Counted from the first letter of the stretch, positions 53,001-62,490 are shown. The stretch: DNA of 64,000 nt from Verrucomicrobiota bacterium JB023 (GCA_030673895.1 JAUTCR010000017.1:62001-126000); one strand, 5' to 3'. The notes: a model not told the origin generated them from the letters alone. Numbers and translations: made by a program.

Positions 53001-53843
53001 GTGAAGCCAGCTAAAGCTCTCATCACGTCAGCCAACCCCGCCGACAAGCATTTGCCACTCCAGACAATTGTGGATGCCAAGGGCGAGACGAAGACTCCAT
53101 TGCAGATCCTTCTCGATGAGATCTTTGCCGCAGGGCTGGAATCCGCCGCCGTCGTCATCGCTCCGGGTGAAACCGAGTCCTACCGCGAGGCGGCCGGTCC
53201 TCACGCCGACAAGGTCGAGTTTATCGTCCAGAGCGAGCCCCGGGGATATGGACACGCCATCGTCTCCGCCCGTGACTTCACCGGGGGAGATCCCTTCCTC
53301 CTCCTCGTTGGCGACCATCTCTTCCGCTCCTACACCGAGAAGAATTGCCTCGAGCAAATCCTCGAGGTTGCGGAGAAGGAGGAGGCCACCATCTCCGGAG
53401 TGCAGCCCACCCGCGAGAGCCACCTGAATCTCTACGGAACGGTAAGCGCCAGCCTCATCCCCGGCAGCAAGGGCCTCTTCGACGTCTCCAAGATTGTTGA
53501 GAAGCCGACCCCGACCCTCGCCGAGCAAGAGCTCTTCGTCCCCGGCCTGCGTGCCGGGCGCTATCTCTGCTTCTTCGGGATGCACGTCCTTCCCGCGCGC
53601 GCCATGGACTTGCTCTCCGACCAACTCGCCAGCCTCTCTCCAGGAGAGAGCCTCGGTCTGACTGCGACCCTCAATCATCTCGCCAACTCCGGCAAATACC
53701 TGGCCCTCCAAATCAACGGCAAGCGCTTCAACCTGGGCCGTCGCTACGGCATCCTGCGCGCCCAGCTGGATCTCTCGCTGGCAGGCCCTCATCGCGACGA
53801 GGTCATGGCCATGATCATCGAAACCCTGGCCAGCGAAGGCTGA
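53001..53843 (+). CDS. GalU-like nucleotidyltransferase with degraded nucleotide loop
   Basis: 280 residues from a GTG giving MKPAKALITSANPAD; an open frame from 52920 adds 27 residues without homology. The fold is GalU/RmlA-like: a PRGYGHAIVSAR segment, PFLLLVGDHLF (metal Asp region) and IVEKPTPTLAEQE. The expected Gly-rich loop (PAAGLGTR type) reads TSANPADKHLPLQ, with no GxGTR. Catalysis is therefore doubtful; a regulatory role is possible. It lies 25 bases before the kinase-pyrophosphorylase fusion on the same strand and is presumably co-transcribed. Cytoplasmic. Function inferred from context only. Confidence 0.8.
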   Translation: MKPAKALITSANPADKHLPLQTIVDAKGETKTPLQILLDEIFAAGLESAAVVIAPGETESYREAAGPHADKVEFIVQSEPRGYGHAIVSARDFTGGDPFLLLVGDHLFRSYTEKNCLEQILEVAEKEEATISGVQPTRESHLNLYGTVSASLIPGSKGLFDVSKIVEKPTPTLAEQELFVPGLRAGRYLCFFGMHVLPARAMDLLSDQLASLSPGESLGLTATLNHLANSGKYLALQINGKRFNLGRRYGILRAQLDLSLAGPHRDEVMAMIIETLASEG

Positions 53844-53868
53844 TCCCAACCACCGACAACGCACGCCC

Positions 53869-56800
53869 ATGACTGATCTCATCTCGATCATCACCAGCGA
53901 CGACGCGGCCCGCCGCGATACCGCTCTCGCCGCCGTCTGCAACTCACTCTCCCGTGACGAATTACTGGAAGCTGCCGCCAGTCTGGATGACTTCCGCCGG
54001 ACCTCGGACAATCTCTACCATCGTGTCCGGGCTCTCTTCTTCCTCTACTCCATCCATCGTTACCATCTCCCTCCCAAGCTGGATAACATCGCCGGTCACA
54101 TCCCCTTCGAAGGTCATGATCACTTGCTGAACCGTCGCTTCCAGGAAGCCATCGATGTCTTTTTGGCCGAACAGGATGAGAACGGGCCCGGCGACGGCAT
54201 CTCCTCCGCCCTCGCCGCCTCCTATCATGAGCTCGCCTTCCAGACCCTCGCTGATCAGGTGCGCAAGTCCGTGCGCACCGTCCGCGGCAACCAGTGGATG
54301 TTCCGCATGGGTCATCCAGCGGACAATCCCCTTCGCTTTCGCAAGGAACTTCTCGATCTCTCCATGGGAGCCTCACCCATCCTGCGGGAGAGCACCCCGG
54401 TCCGCATGGATCTCTCCCACAGCGGCTGGTCGGACATCTTCTTCCTCGGGATGGACTATCCTGCGGGGGCGAAGGTCGTTAATGTTTCAGTCGACTTGGG
54501 AGTGCATGGCCGAGACTCGGAAACCCGCCCTCCGGTCGAGGCCTACCTACGGGTTATCGATGAGCCGGTCATCAGGCTGACCTCCATCGACCTCAAGGCC
54601 ACCGCCACCATCACCAGCTTGGGTGAGGTCTTCGACTTCGCGAAGGACTACCTCGGCCTGCTCAAGGCTGCGGTCATCTCCTCCGGCATTGTCCCTCCCG
54701 GCATTGAGGGCTCCGGTCAGCGCCTCGAGGATCTCCTCGCCAGCCTGCTCGGCCCGGGCAAGGGCTTCGAGCTGGTCTCCTCGGTCAATGATATTCCCAA
54801 GGGCTCCCGCCTCGCGGTCTCCACGAATTTGCTCGCCGCCCTCATCGGCGTCCTCATGCGGGCGACGGGCCAGACGACCCAGCTGGTCGGTCCATTGGAG
54901 GAGAGTGAGCGCCGCCTAGTGCTTGCCCGCGCCATCCTCGGGGAATGGCTGGGCGGCTCCGGCGGCGGCTGGCAGGACTCCGGCGGGGTCTGGCCCGGGA
55001 TCAAGCTCATCACGGGCGAACCAGCCGGTGAGGGAGATCCCGAGCACGGTATCTCGCGCGGACGGCTCATGCCCAGCCACCACGTCTTTGACGAGGAGGA
55101 AATTCCCGCCTCCGCCCGGCAAGCTCTGCAGGACTCCCTCGTCCTCGTCCATGGCGGCATGGCGCAGAATGTCGGCCCCATCCTGGAGATGGTGACGGAG
55201 AAGTATCTGCTCCGGTCCGACAAAGAGTGGCAAGGCCGCCAACAGGCTCTCAACCTGCTCGATGAGTTGATCGATTCGCTTAAGAAAGGCGACATCAAGG
55301 CCCTGGGCAAAGCCACCACCAAGAACTTCTATGGCCCGATCCAGACCATCATACCCTGGGCGACGAACCTCTTCACCGAGACGCTCATCGCCCGCGCCTT
55401 CCAGCACTTCGGCGACGACTTCTGGGGGTTCTGGATGCTGGGCGGCATGTCCGGCGGCGGCATGGGCTTCATCTTCGCCCCCGAGCGAAAGGCCGAAGCC
55501 CAGGAAAAACTGGCCGAGATCATGGTCGCCGAGAAGCGACGCCTTGAGCACGCCCTCCCCTTCGCGATGGATCCGGTCGTCTATGACTTCTCCATCAATC
55601 CCAAGGGCACAGCCGCCGTTCTCTTGGGCGGAACCTCCCCGCTTCTCCCACCCAATTACTACCAGATCCACGTGCCTCAACTGCTTGGGCGGCAGCGGGA
55701 AAGCCTGAGCGAGACCCAGAAGCAGGATCTCCTCCACTTCCGCCAGGCAGTCGATGAGCGGAAGGAATTCTCCCGCTCCATCCACGAACTCTTCGATAAT
55801 ATCCTGCCCAAGGATGAGCAGAAGAATGCGACCTCCGGCTCTCTGACGGAGCTTCTGCGGGAGAACGGATTTGATCGCGAGCTGCATGAAGACATCCGCA
55901 GCGACATCCGCGAGGGACGCCTCGGGCTCTCGCAAAACCGCCTCTCCACGACGACGACAATCAGCGACGTTGAGGAGGACGATGTCCTCGATACGCTTGA
56001 GATTGATACCAGCGGCGCGGAAGCTGTCGGTCAACAAGCCCTGAGCAATGGCGAGGTGGCCGTCATCACCCTCGCTGCGGGTGCCGGCTCCCGTTGGACG
56101 GGAGGCGCGGGCACCTGCAAGGCGCTCAACCCCTTCGCTCCCCTCGACGGTCAATTCCGCACCTTTCTGGAGGTCCATTTGGCAAAGTCCCGGCGGGCGA
56201 CGAAGAGCTGCGGCATGCCCATCCCGCACATCTTCACCACTTCCTATCTGACTGACGGCCCGACCCGTCGCTTCCTCGACTCGGTCCACAATTACCAATA
56301 CCCCGGCCCGGTGCTCCTCTCGAAGGGGCGCTCCGTCGGCCTGCGCCTGGTGCCCACGGTGCGCGACCTACGCTTTGCCTGGGAAGAAGTGGCCCAGCAA
56401 AAGCTCGATGAGCAGCAACAGAAAGTGCGGGATTCAGTCCGCGCCGCCCTCATCAACTGGGCGGAGCAAACGGGCGAGTGCACGGATTACACCGACAATC
56501 TGCCCCTGCAATGTCTCCACCCCGTGGGCCACTTCTTCGAGGTGCCGAACCTCCTGCTCAATGGCACGCTGAAGTATCTCCTGGAGAACCGGCCGCAGCT
56601 CAAGACGCTGATGCTCCACAATATCGACACCTTGGGTGCCAACGTGGACGCCTCTCTCCTCGGCCTGCACCGCATGAGCGGCGACGGGCTCAGCTTTGAG
56701 ATGATCACTCGCCGTCTTGAAGATCGGGGAGGAGGTCTCGCCCGCATCAATGGCATGCCCCGCCTCGTGGAAGGACTTGCCATGCCGGATGAGGAAGCCG

Positions 56801-57183
56801 AGTTCGAACTCTCCTACTACAACTCCAATACCACCTGGATCGACATCGACCAGTTCCTCCGCCTGATGGGCCTGACCCGGGACGACATCCTCGCCGACGA
56901 GACCGCCATCATCCAGCGCGCGGTCCGCGAGCTGGCCAATCGCCTCCCGACCTATGTGACGCTGAAGGACGTCAAGAAGCGCTGGGGCCACGGGCAGGAA
57001 GATGTCTTCCCTGTCGCCCAGTTCGAGAAGCTGTGGGGCGACCTCACCATCCTCCCGGAGGCCAATGCGGGCTACTTCGTCGTTCCGCGCCTGCGGGGAC
57101 AGCAGTTGAAGGACCCCGCCCAGCTCGACGGCTGGCTCCGGGACGGCTCGGCCGATTATGTGAAGTCGCTCTGTGAATGGTAA
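53869..57183 (+). CDS. GHMP sugar kinase and UDP-sugar pyrophosphorylase fusion
   Basis: 1104 residues. An N-terminal helical region (1 to about 165) precedes a fucokinase-like GHMP kinase (about 170-545): TPVRMDLSHSGWSDI (from 176), the ATP loop PKGSRLAVSTNLLAALIG (from 310) and GGMSGGGMGFIF (from 525). A linker (about 545-725) leads to an intact UDPGP-type pyrophosphorylase (about 728-1104): LAAGAGSRWTGGAGTCKAL (from 735), HPVGHFFEVPNLL, and MLHNIDTLGANVD with the substrate Asp. One polypeptide could phosphorylate a free sugar at C1 and convert it to a nucleotide sugar. The FKP/FKGP enzymes have the opposite domain order. No fucose genes lie nearby, so the sugar is unknown. Confidence 0.9.
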   Translation: MTDLISIITSDDAARRDTALAAVCNSLSRDELLEAAASLDDFRRTSDNLYHRVRALFFLYSIHRYHLPPKLDNIAGHIPFEGHDHLLNRRFQEAIDVFLAEQDENGPGDGISSALAASYHELAFQTLADQVRKSVRTVRGNQWMFRMGHPADNPLRFRKELLDLSMGASPILRESTPVRMDLSHSGWSDIFFLGMDYPAGAKVVNVSVDLGVHGRDSETRPPVEAYLRVIDEPVIRLTSIDLKATATITSLGEVFDFAKDYLGLLKAAVISSGIVPPGIEGSGQRLEDLLASLLGPGKGFELVSSVNDIPKGSRLAVSTNLLAALIGVLMRATGQTTQLVGPLEESERRLVLARAILGEWLGGSGGGWQDSGGVWPGIKLITGEPAGEGDPEHGISRGRLMPSHHVFDEEEIPASARQALQDSLVLVHGGMAQNVGPILEMVTEKYLLRSDKEWQGRQQALNLLDELIDSLKKGDIKALGKATTKNFYGPIQTIIPWATNLFTETLIARAFQHFGDDFWGFWMLGGMSGGGMGFIFAPERKAEAQEKLAEIMVAEKRRLEHALPFAMDPVVYDFSINPKGTAAVLLGGTSPLLPPNYYQIHVPQLLGRQRESLSETQKQDLLHFRQAVDERKEFSRSIHELFDNILPKDEQKNATSGSLTELLRENGFDRELHEDIRSDIREGRLGLSQNRLSTTTTISDVEEDDVLDTLEIDTSGAEAVGQQALSNGEVAVITLAAGAGSRWTGGAGTCKALNPFAPLDGQFRTFLEVHLAKSRRATKSCGMPIPHIFTTSYLTDGPTRRFLDSVHNYQYPGPVLLSKGRSVGLRLVPTVRDLRFAWEEVAQQKLDEQQQKVRDSVRAALINWAEQTGECTDYTDNLPLQCLHPVGHFFEVPNLLLNGTLKYLLENRPQLKTLMLHNIDTLGANVDASLLGLHRMSGDGLSFEMITRRLEDRGGGLARINGMPRLVEGLAMPDEEAEFELSYYNSNTTWIDIDQFLRLMGLTRDDILADETAIIQRAVRELANRLPTYVTLKDVKKRWGHGQEDVFPVAQFEKLWGDLTILPEANAGYFVVPRLRGQQLKDPAQLDGWLRDGSADYVKSLCEW

Positions 57184-57210
57184 GCCGTGAGGCCTTCCGC
57201 TTGCGACTGG

Positions 57211-57231
57211 AGCGGCTCGCCTAGAGCCGCT
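57211..57231. terminator. Hairpin between convergent genes
   Basis: AGCGGCTC-GCCTA-GAGCCGCT, a perfect 8-bp stem, spans the stop codon of the minus-strand gene ending at 57221 and lies 27 bases after the fusion stop. No T tract. Confidence 0.4.
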
Positions 57232-57616
57232 TCATCGCCGTCGCGCGGGGGATGCCGCCCTTTTCAATCGTCACCTCGAAGGCGAAGCGCTGCTCGCGCT
57301 CCAGATTGGTCTCGTTGAGGGCCGTCGGCACCACGACGAAGAGATGCTGCTCGCGGCCCTGCTCTTGGACGACCACTTCGACAAATTTGCCGTCATCCCG
57401 GGGCTCGATGGAATGGACCCGCCCTTCCATCGAGTAACGATTGCCACGAAGGGAATTGGCATTGCGGAGGAAGGACTCCACCGGAAGGGGGGGGGAGGTG
57501 AAGCCCTTCGGCTTCTGGTTCATGAAGAAGTAGCCGGCTCCGAGAAGGAGCACGACTGCTCCGATAATCCCGAAGGTGACAGCGGGGCTTTGGCTGGATG
57601 ATGCGCGTCGGGCCAT
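57221..57616 (-). CDS. Membrane-anchored small protein with OB-like domain
   Basis: 131 residues: a membrane anchor (about 13-32, VTFGIIGAVVLLLGAGYFFM) and a periplasmic domain of about 90 residues with an alternating beta pattern (YSMEGRVHSI, FVEVVVQEQG, HLFVVVPTAL), compatible with an OB fold such as that of CcmE. I see no heme-binding His motif, so it is not CcmE. It starts 48 bases after the ABC transporter stop on the same strand, so co-transcription is possible. Function unknown. Confidence 0.8.
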   Translation of the reverse strand: MARRASSSQSPAVTFGIIGAVVLLLGAGYFFMNQKPKGFTSPPLPVESFLRNANSLRGNRYSMEGRVHSIEPRDDGKFVEVVVQEQGREQHLFVVVPTALNETNLEREQRFAFEVTIEKGGIPRATAMKRL

Positions 57617-57664
57617 GGATTGATTCTGGTGAAAGGAGGGACGGGTGAGAAGGATATTAGCGGC

Positions 57665-59410
57665 TCAATGCTCCCACTTCGGTCGATTCAGGCCGAGGAA
57701 GGCGACCACCAGCCCGATGAGGAGATGAGAGGCGAGGAGGAAAAGGCAGACTCGCTCCGGCGAGAGGGTGGTCTCGGTGACCCCCTTGATGGCCGAGTAA
57801 GTTTCCGTACTCAGTGCGGAGATGGAGCCCGACCAGGCCCAATAAGCGGAGATGAAGGGCCGCGTGAGGGGCTCCACCGCGGCAGGCAAGGCCAGGACCG
57901 CTCCGGACAAAGGCAATTGAAAGCCAACCAAATAGATGGATAAGAGCGAGGCTTGTTCGGCCGACTTCGCTTGGGCAGATATGCCCAGGCAAATCGAGGT
58001 CATCGCCGCATTGACGAGGACGAGGAATCCGAGGTGAGTCGTGAAGTCGCCCCGGAACTTCCAAAAGTATTCCACGAAGAAGCCCATCCACAGCGATTGG
58101 ACGAGGACCAGCACGGCCAGATAAGCCGCCTTGGCCGCGAGATAGGCCGCGGGCGATAAGCCGCCGAACTTCTCCTTCTCAACGATCCGCCGCTCGGCCG
58201 CCACCTCGCGGGCCGCATTGTTCGAGCCCATCAAGCATAGGAGCACCACCTGAAACATGATGATACCCGAGTTCGCCGATCCCACCTTGAGCTGGGATTC
58301 GCGGACCTCGGCCCGCTGGGTCATCTCCTCGATGGCGTTCTCCGACAAAGAAGAGGAGAGCCTTTTCCCCTGCTCATTCGCTCGGGGCGAGAAGAGGGCG
58401 ACAAGGATGGGAAAGCCGACGATGAGCGCGAATTGCAGAATGATCTGGGCACGATCGCGGGAGAAGATCCGCCAACGACGGCCCAGTAGAGTTGCGAATT
58501 GGGCGAAGAAGCCCGGCGACTTGCGGATTGGACGGGTCTCGTCCTCCTCCTCTACCTCATCGGGCGGCAGCTGCAGCTCGCCCTTCTCGATCAATCCGGC
58601 CCGCTTCTCGTCCAGCTTGGCCTGATAGCGGGCGCGGTGCTTGTCCCAGGAGCTCTTCCAACCCTCGGAATCACGTTGCGCCAAGGTCGGATAGACCTCC
58701 TCGGTATCATCCACCGAGAAGTAATGGGTCACCCCCGAGGGCGGGCCGTGATATGCCACCCGCCCCTCGTGCAGCACCAAGAGGGAATCATAAAGCTCCA
58801 GGTGGGCCAGCGAGTGGGTGACCGAGATGACCGTGCGCCCCTCCTGCCGGGAGAGGTCGTGCAGCAGGTGAACAATCTCGCGCTCGCTGCGAGGATCGAG
58901 CCCCGAGGTCACCTCATCGGCGAGCAGAAGCTTGGGCGACGACACCAGCTCCATTGCGAGCCCCAGCCGGCGCTTTTGGCCACCGGAGAGCACGCTGACC
59001 GGGCGGTCGGCAATCTCGGTCAAGCCAGTCTCGTGCAGGACCCGGTCCAGCAGGGTATCCAGCTCCTGCGCATTCTTCGTCCTCACCCGCAACCGGGCTG
59101 CAGCCTCGATGGATTCATCGACGGTCAGCTCGTCATAAGCGATTGAAAACTGTGGAACGTAGCCAATCTCATGAGGCTCCAGATCACCTTCTTCAGCCAA
59201 GTTACGACCATCATAGTAAATGGCGCCCTCGCTCTCAGGGTTGATGCCCGCGATCGTCTTCAGCAGAGTCGTCTTCCCGCAGCCGGAAGGTCCCACGATG
59301 GCCATGAAGTGCCCGGCAGGGATTTGGAGAGTCACCTTGTCCAGGAGAGCCTTGGTTCCTCCATCTTGATTGATGTGAAAGGAAATCTCATCGAGCTGCA
59401 ACATATTCAC
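57665..59410 (-). CDS. ABCG-like half transporter (ATPase-permease fusion)
   Basis: 581 residues. The N-terminal ATPase (about 1-235) has Walker A GPSGCGKTT, signature LSGGQKRRLGL and Walker B LLLADEVTSG. A linker of about 80 residues is followed by an ABC2-type membrane domain with about six helices (about 325-580). This nucleotide-binding-first order is that of White/ABCG half transporters, which dimerise to export lipids or drugs. The start could be the first or the third residue, both Met. It probably forms an operon with the small anchored protein. The substrate is unknown. Confidence 0.93.
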   Translation of the reverse strand: MNMLQLDEISFHINQDGGTKALLDKVTLQIPAGHFMAIVGPSGCGKTTLLKTIAGINPESEGAIYYDGRNLAEEGDLEPHEIGYVPQFSIAYDELTVDESIEAAARLRVRTKNAQELDTLLDRVLHETGLTEIADRPVSVLSGGQKRRLGLAMELVSSPKLLLADEVTSGLDPRSEREIVHLLHDLSRQEGRTVISVTHSLAHLELYDSLLVLHEGRVAYHGPPSGVTHYFSVDDTEEVYPTLAQRDSEGWKSSWDKHRARYQAKLDEKRAGLIEKGELQLPPDEVEEEDETRPIRKSPGFFAQFATLLGRRWRIFSRDRAQIILQFALIVGFPILVALFSPRANEQGKRLSSSLSENAIEEMTQRAEVRESQLKVGSANSGIIMFQVVLLCLMGSNNAAREVAAERRIVEKEKFGGLSPAAYLAAKAAYLAVLVLVQSLWMGFFVEYFWKFRGDFTTHLGFLVLVNAAMTSICLGISAQAKSAEQASLLSIYLVGFQLPLSGAVLALPAAVEPLTRPFISAYWAWSGSISALSTETYSAIKGVTETTLSPERVCLFLLASHLLIGLVVAFLGLNRPKWEH

Positions 59411-59556
59411 TCTCTAACGATTCAGATCCCGCCCTCTTGGGCAAGGAACAAGATTCTCTTCCCTGCCCCCCTCTCACCAGTTTGCAAGGGAGCCGGGAAG
59501 GTCCAACTCAGCGCGAGAAGCGGAATGAACCGTGCTTTCAACCCTCCCATCGGATC

Positions 59557-60090
59557 ATGAGTCACTCCAAGGCCAGGCTCCTCCTCTCGGCCACGTTCGC
59601 TTTCCTTTTCTACTTCACCTGGACCTATCTCGTGAACCGTGGACCGGAGATCGAGCCGGCCATCACCCTGCGCGCCGCCTTGGTGCAGGGCACCTACAGT
59701 GGGGCAGTCACGCTGGGCTTCACCTTCATTCTCGAGCTGCTCGTCGAGCACTTCGGAGCCCACTGCTTCTCCCTCGCCTTCATGACGCCGATCCTCTCAA
59801 CAGCTTCCGCGAAGACGGCCCAGGCCAAGGCGATAGGAGCAGCCTTCAATCATGCCCTCAACAAGGCAGCCGATTTCTTCCAGGGCGCGCGCATCCCCGG
59901 AGCCCTCGTCGCTCCCCTGCTTCCCCTGAGCGTCCAGACCATCGCGGTGGTCTCGGTCCATTGGCTGAACCGTACGCCCAATCTTCTCCTCACCGTCTCA
60001 CCGAGCATCCTCTTCACCGGACTCTACGGCTACCTCTACACCTTCTCGCTCCTCCGCAAGAAGCGGGAGCGCCCGGTGCCCGCTGATTGA
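59557..60090 (+). CDS. Hypothetical inner-membrane protein, 177 aa
   Basis: 177 residues from the ATG giving MSHSKARLLLSATFAFLFYF; an open frame from 59437 adds 40 residues without features. Four hydrophobic segments are seen: about 8-25, 40-62, 105-125 (with charged gaps) and 145-165 (LLTVSPSILFTGLYGYLYTF). The tail is basic (LLRKKRERP). No family recognised. It is divergent from the ABC transporter across 146 bases and convergent with the nitroreductase. Confidence 0.75.
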   Translation: MSHSKARLLLSATFAFLFYFTWTYLVNRGPEIEPAITLRAALVQGTYSGAVTLGFTFILELLVEHFGAHCFSLAFMTPILSTASAKTAQAKAIGAAFNHALNKAADFFQGARIPGALVAPLLPLSVQTIAVVSVHWLNRTPNLLLTVSPSILFTGLYGYLYTFSLLRKKRERPVPAD

Positions 60091-60156
60091 GGAGCCTGCC
60101 AACGGGCTCTTGCAGGAAGCTGGCTCTGGCTCAGCGAAGTGGCTCAGCCAACTGAC

Positions 60157-60735
60157 TCAGGCCTCGCCATGCCAGACCACCCGGGTCTCCAGCGGTGCCC
60201 GCGTCGAGCGAGGCTCCTTGGCTCCCTCCGGCAGGTAGCCCAGATAGAGCAGGCCAAGCACGCGATGGGTCTCATCCAGCCCGAGCCATTGCCCGAACTC
60301 CGCACTGCACGTCACCGGAGGCGTGCTCCAGTAGGAGCCAATGCCCTGCTCGTGTGCGGACAACATGAGATTCTGTGCCGCGCAGGAGGTCGCCGCGATC
60401 TCTTCCCATTCCGGAATCTTGCCCCCGGGCTCCACCTTGGCCGCCAGGGCGATGACGAGAGGCGCATGCCGCAGGACCTTGCCAAGCTTTTCCCGCTTGG
60501 CCTCATCCCTTGCTTCCGCAGGAATGATCTCATCGTAGATGGCCTGCAGCTGGTCCGCCAGAGCGGCGCGCGACTCGGGTGCTTGAAAGACATGGAAGCG
60601 CCAAGGCTGGGTCAGCCCATGCGTCGGTGCCCAGTGGGCATCCTCCAAGAGTGATAGAAGCGTCTCGCGGGGCACTTCCCGATTCGGGTCCATATCCAGC
60701 GGTTTGAGCGAGCGACGTTGGCGATAGATAGACAT
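60157..60735 (-). CDS. Nitroreductase family oxidoreductase
   Basis: 192 residues from the ATG giving MSIYRQRRSLKPLD; the frame extends upstream to 60861 but that part is the divergent promoter region of mqo. The flavin-binding start (RRSLKPL), HWAPTHGLTQPWRF and ATSCAAQNLMLSAHEQGIGS are those of YdjA-type minimal nitroreductases. Cytoplasmic FMN enzyme using NAD(P)H; substrate unknown. The length is normal for the YdjA group. Confidence 0.93.
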   Translation of the reverse strand: MSIYRQRRSLKPLDMDPNREVPRETLLSLLEDAHWAPTHGLTQPWRFHVFQAPESRAALADQLQAIYDEIIPAEARDEAKREKLGKVLRHAPLVIALAAKVEPGGKIPEWEEIAATSCAAQNLMLSAHEQGIGSYWSTPPVTCSAEFGQWLGLDETHRVLGLLYLGYLPEGAKEPRSTRAPLETRVVWHGEA

Positions 60736-60900
60736 GAGCGATTGAATGCAGCGGACCCGAGACTTGCCACGATGGGCTCCGCTGCAAGCAAACTTATCGC
60801 CCTTTCTGCCCTCCAGGCCGCTATGGGGCCCATTCGGAGAGGAAAAAGGTATCGCCCGCATATTGACAATTTCGCCATCTTCCTTCCCCGTTTCGCCGTC

Positions 60901-62391
60901 ATGGATTCACCTCGCCTCGCTACTTTCGAAGAACCCGACGTCGTCCTCATCGGTGGCGGCATCATGAGCGCCACGCTCGGCGTCCTCATTCACCAGCTTG
61001 ATCCGTCGCTGAAGATCCAGATTGTTGAGGCCCTCGCCGAGGTCGCCAAGGAGAGCTCGAATCCATGGAACAATGCCGGCACCGGCCACGCCGCCCTCTG
61101 TGAGCTGAACTACACCAAGGAGAAGCCCGACGGCTCCGTCGATATCTCCAAGGCGCTGGAAATCAACGAAGCCTTCGAGCTCTCGAAGCAGTTTTGGGCC
61201 TATCTGGTCAAAGCCGGCCTCCTCCCCGACCCCTCCTCCTTCATCCATCATGTCCCCCACATGAGCTTTGTCCGGGGCGAGGAAAATTGCGACTTCCTCA
61301 AGCGCCGCCATGAGGAAATGTCCGCCCACCACTTCTTCTCGGAGATGGAATTCTCCACTGATCCGGAGAAAATCCGCGAATGGGCTCCTCTCCTCCTCGA
61401 GGGCCGCCCCTACCTCGAGCCAATCGCCGCCACCCATGCCGCCGGCGGCACCGATGTCAACTTCGGCGCCCTCACCGCCGCCCTCGTCGACTATTTGGAG
61501 AAGCAGGACAACATCAAGCTCGCCACCCATCACCAGGTCCGCAACATCAAGCGCCTGGATGACGGGCGCTGGAACCTCACCGTCCGGAATCTCGACAAGC
61601 GCGTCAATCGCTCCGTCAATACCCCCTTCGTCTTTGTCGGCGCTGGCGGCGCCTCCCTTCCGCTCCTTCAAAAATCCGGCATCGCAGAAGGAAAGGGCTA
61701 CGGAGGCTTCCCCGTCAGCGGACAATTCCTCGTCTGTGACAATCCGGAACTCGCCGAGAAGCACCAGGCCAAGGTCTATGGCAAGGCCGCCGTGGGCGCG
61801 CCTCCAATGTCTGTCCCGCATCTCGATACCCGCATCATCGACGGCAAGCGCTCCCTCCTCTTCGGCCCCTTCGCCGGATTTTCGCCCAAGTTCCTCAAGA
61901 CCGGCTCCATCTTCGATCTCCCCGGCTCGGTGCGCATGGACAATCTCGTCCCTCTCCTCGCAGTCGGGAAGGACAACATGGACCTCACTCGCTACCTCCT
62001 CGAGCAGGTCATCCAGGACCCCAAGGATCGGCTCGATGCCCTCAAGGAATTCTTCCCCGAGGCCTCCCTCGGCGATTGGCATCTCTCGACGGCCGGCCAA
62101 CGGGTCCAGATCATCAAGCAGGACAAGGAAAAAGGCGGCATGCTCCAGTTCGGTACCGAAGTCGTCGCAGCCAAGGACGGCTCCATCGCCGCCCTCCTCG
62201 GCGCATCTCCCGGAGCTTCCACCGCAGTGGATGTGATGGTCGAGATCCTCGAACGCTGCTTCCCCGACAAGGTGAAAGAGTGGACCCCGCGCCTGCAGGA
62301 AATGCTGCCCGGCTACGGCCAAAACCTCGCCGAGAACGAAGAACTCTACCGCCGCGTGCGCACGGAAGCGGACGAAGTCCTTGGCCTTTAA
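60901..62391 (+). CDS. mqo: Malate:quinone oxidoreductase
   Basis: 496 residues from the ATG giving MDSPRLATFEEPDVVLIGGG; the frame starts earlier at 60718 but would overlap the nitroreductase start. The FAD-binding IGGGIMSATLGVLI, the hallmark SSNPWNNAGTGHAALCELNY and AAGGTDVNFGALT match Mqo along its full length. A peripheral inner-membrane enzyme, it oxidises malate to oxaloacetate and passes electrons to quinones, replacing or supplementing NAD-malate dehydrogenase. It is divergent from the nitroreductase across 165 bases. Confidence 0.97.
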   Translation: MDSPRLATFEEPDVVLIGGGIMSATLGVLIHQLDPSLKIQIVEALAEVAKESSNPWNNAGTGHAALCELNYTKEKPDGSVDISKALEINEAFELSKQFWAYLVKAGLLPDPSSFIHHVPHMSFVRGEENCDFLKRRHEEMSAHHFFSEMEFSTDPEKIREWAPLLLEGRPYLEPIAATHAAGGTDVNFGALTAALVDYLEKQDNIKLATHHQVRNIKRLDDGRWNLTVRNLDKRVNRSVNTPFVFVGAGGASLPLLQKSGIAEGKGYGGFPVSGQFLVCDNPELAEKHQAKVYGKAAVGAPPMSVPHLDTRIIDGKRSLLFGPFAGFSPKFLKTGSIFDLPGSVRMDNLVPLLAVGKDNMDLTRYLLEQVIQDPKDRLDALKEFFPEASLGDWHLSTAGQRVQIIKQDKEKGGMLQFGTEVVAAKDGSIAALLGASPGASTAVDVMVEILERCFPDKVKEWTPRLQEMLPGYGQNLAENEELYRRVRTEADEVLGL

Positions 62392-62490
62392 TGGCTGAAG
62401 CCATGCGCCAAGGTCCCCCGCTTTCACTTCCTCGTCTTTTCACCAAGAAAATTGCCAGCTGCCCGTTTCTGAGTTACGCTCACCTTTACG

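Noticed and set aside
54916-56298. 460-codon open frame antisense to the kinase-pyrophosphorylase fusion
   Set aside because: No recognisable motif; it lies wholly within the fusion gene, whose domains are clear.
57221-57616. CcmE heme chaperone
   Set aside because: Size and anchor are similar, but the heme-binding His motif is missing and there are no cytochrome maturation genes nearby.
59422-59763. Minus-strand frame upstream of the ABC transporter
   Set aside because: It overlaps the divergent membrane protein gene and has no features; probably a shadow.
60907-62427. 506-codon open frame antisense to mqo
   Set aside because: mqo matches its family over its full length; the antisense frame has low-complexity Glu/Gly/Asp composition expected from GC-rich codon bias.
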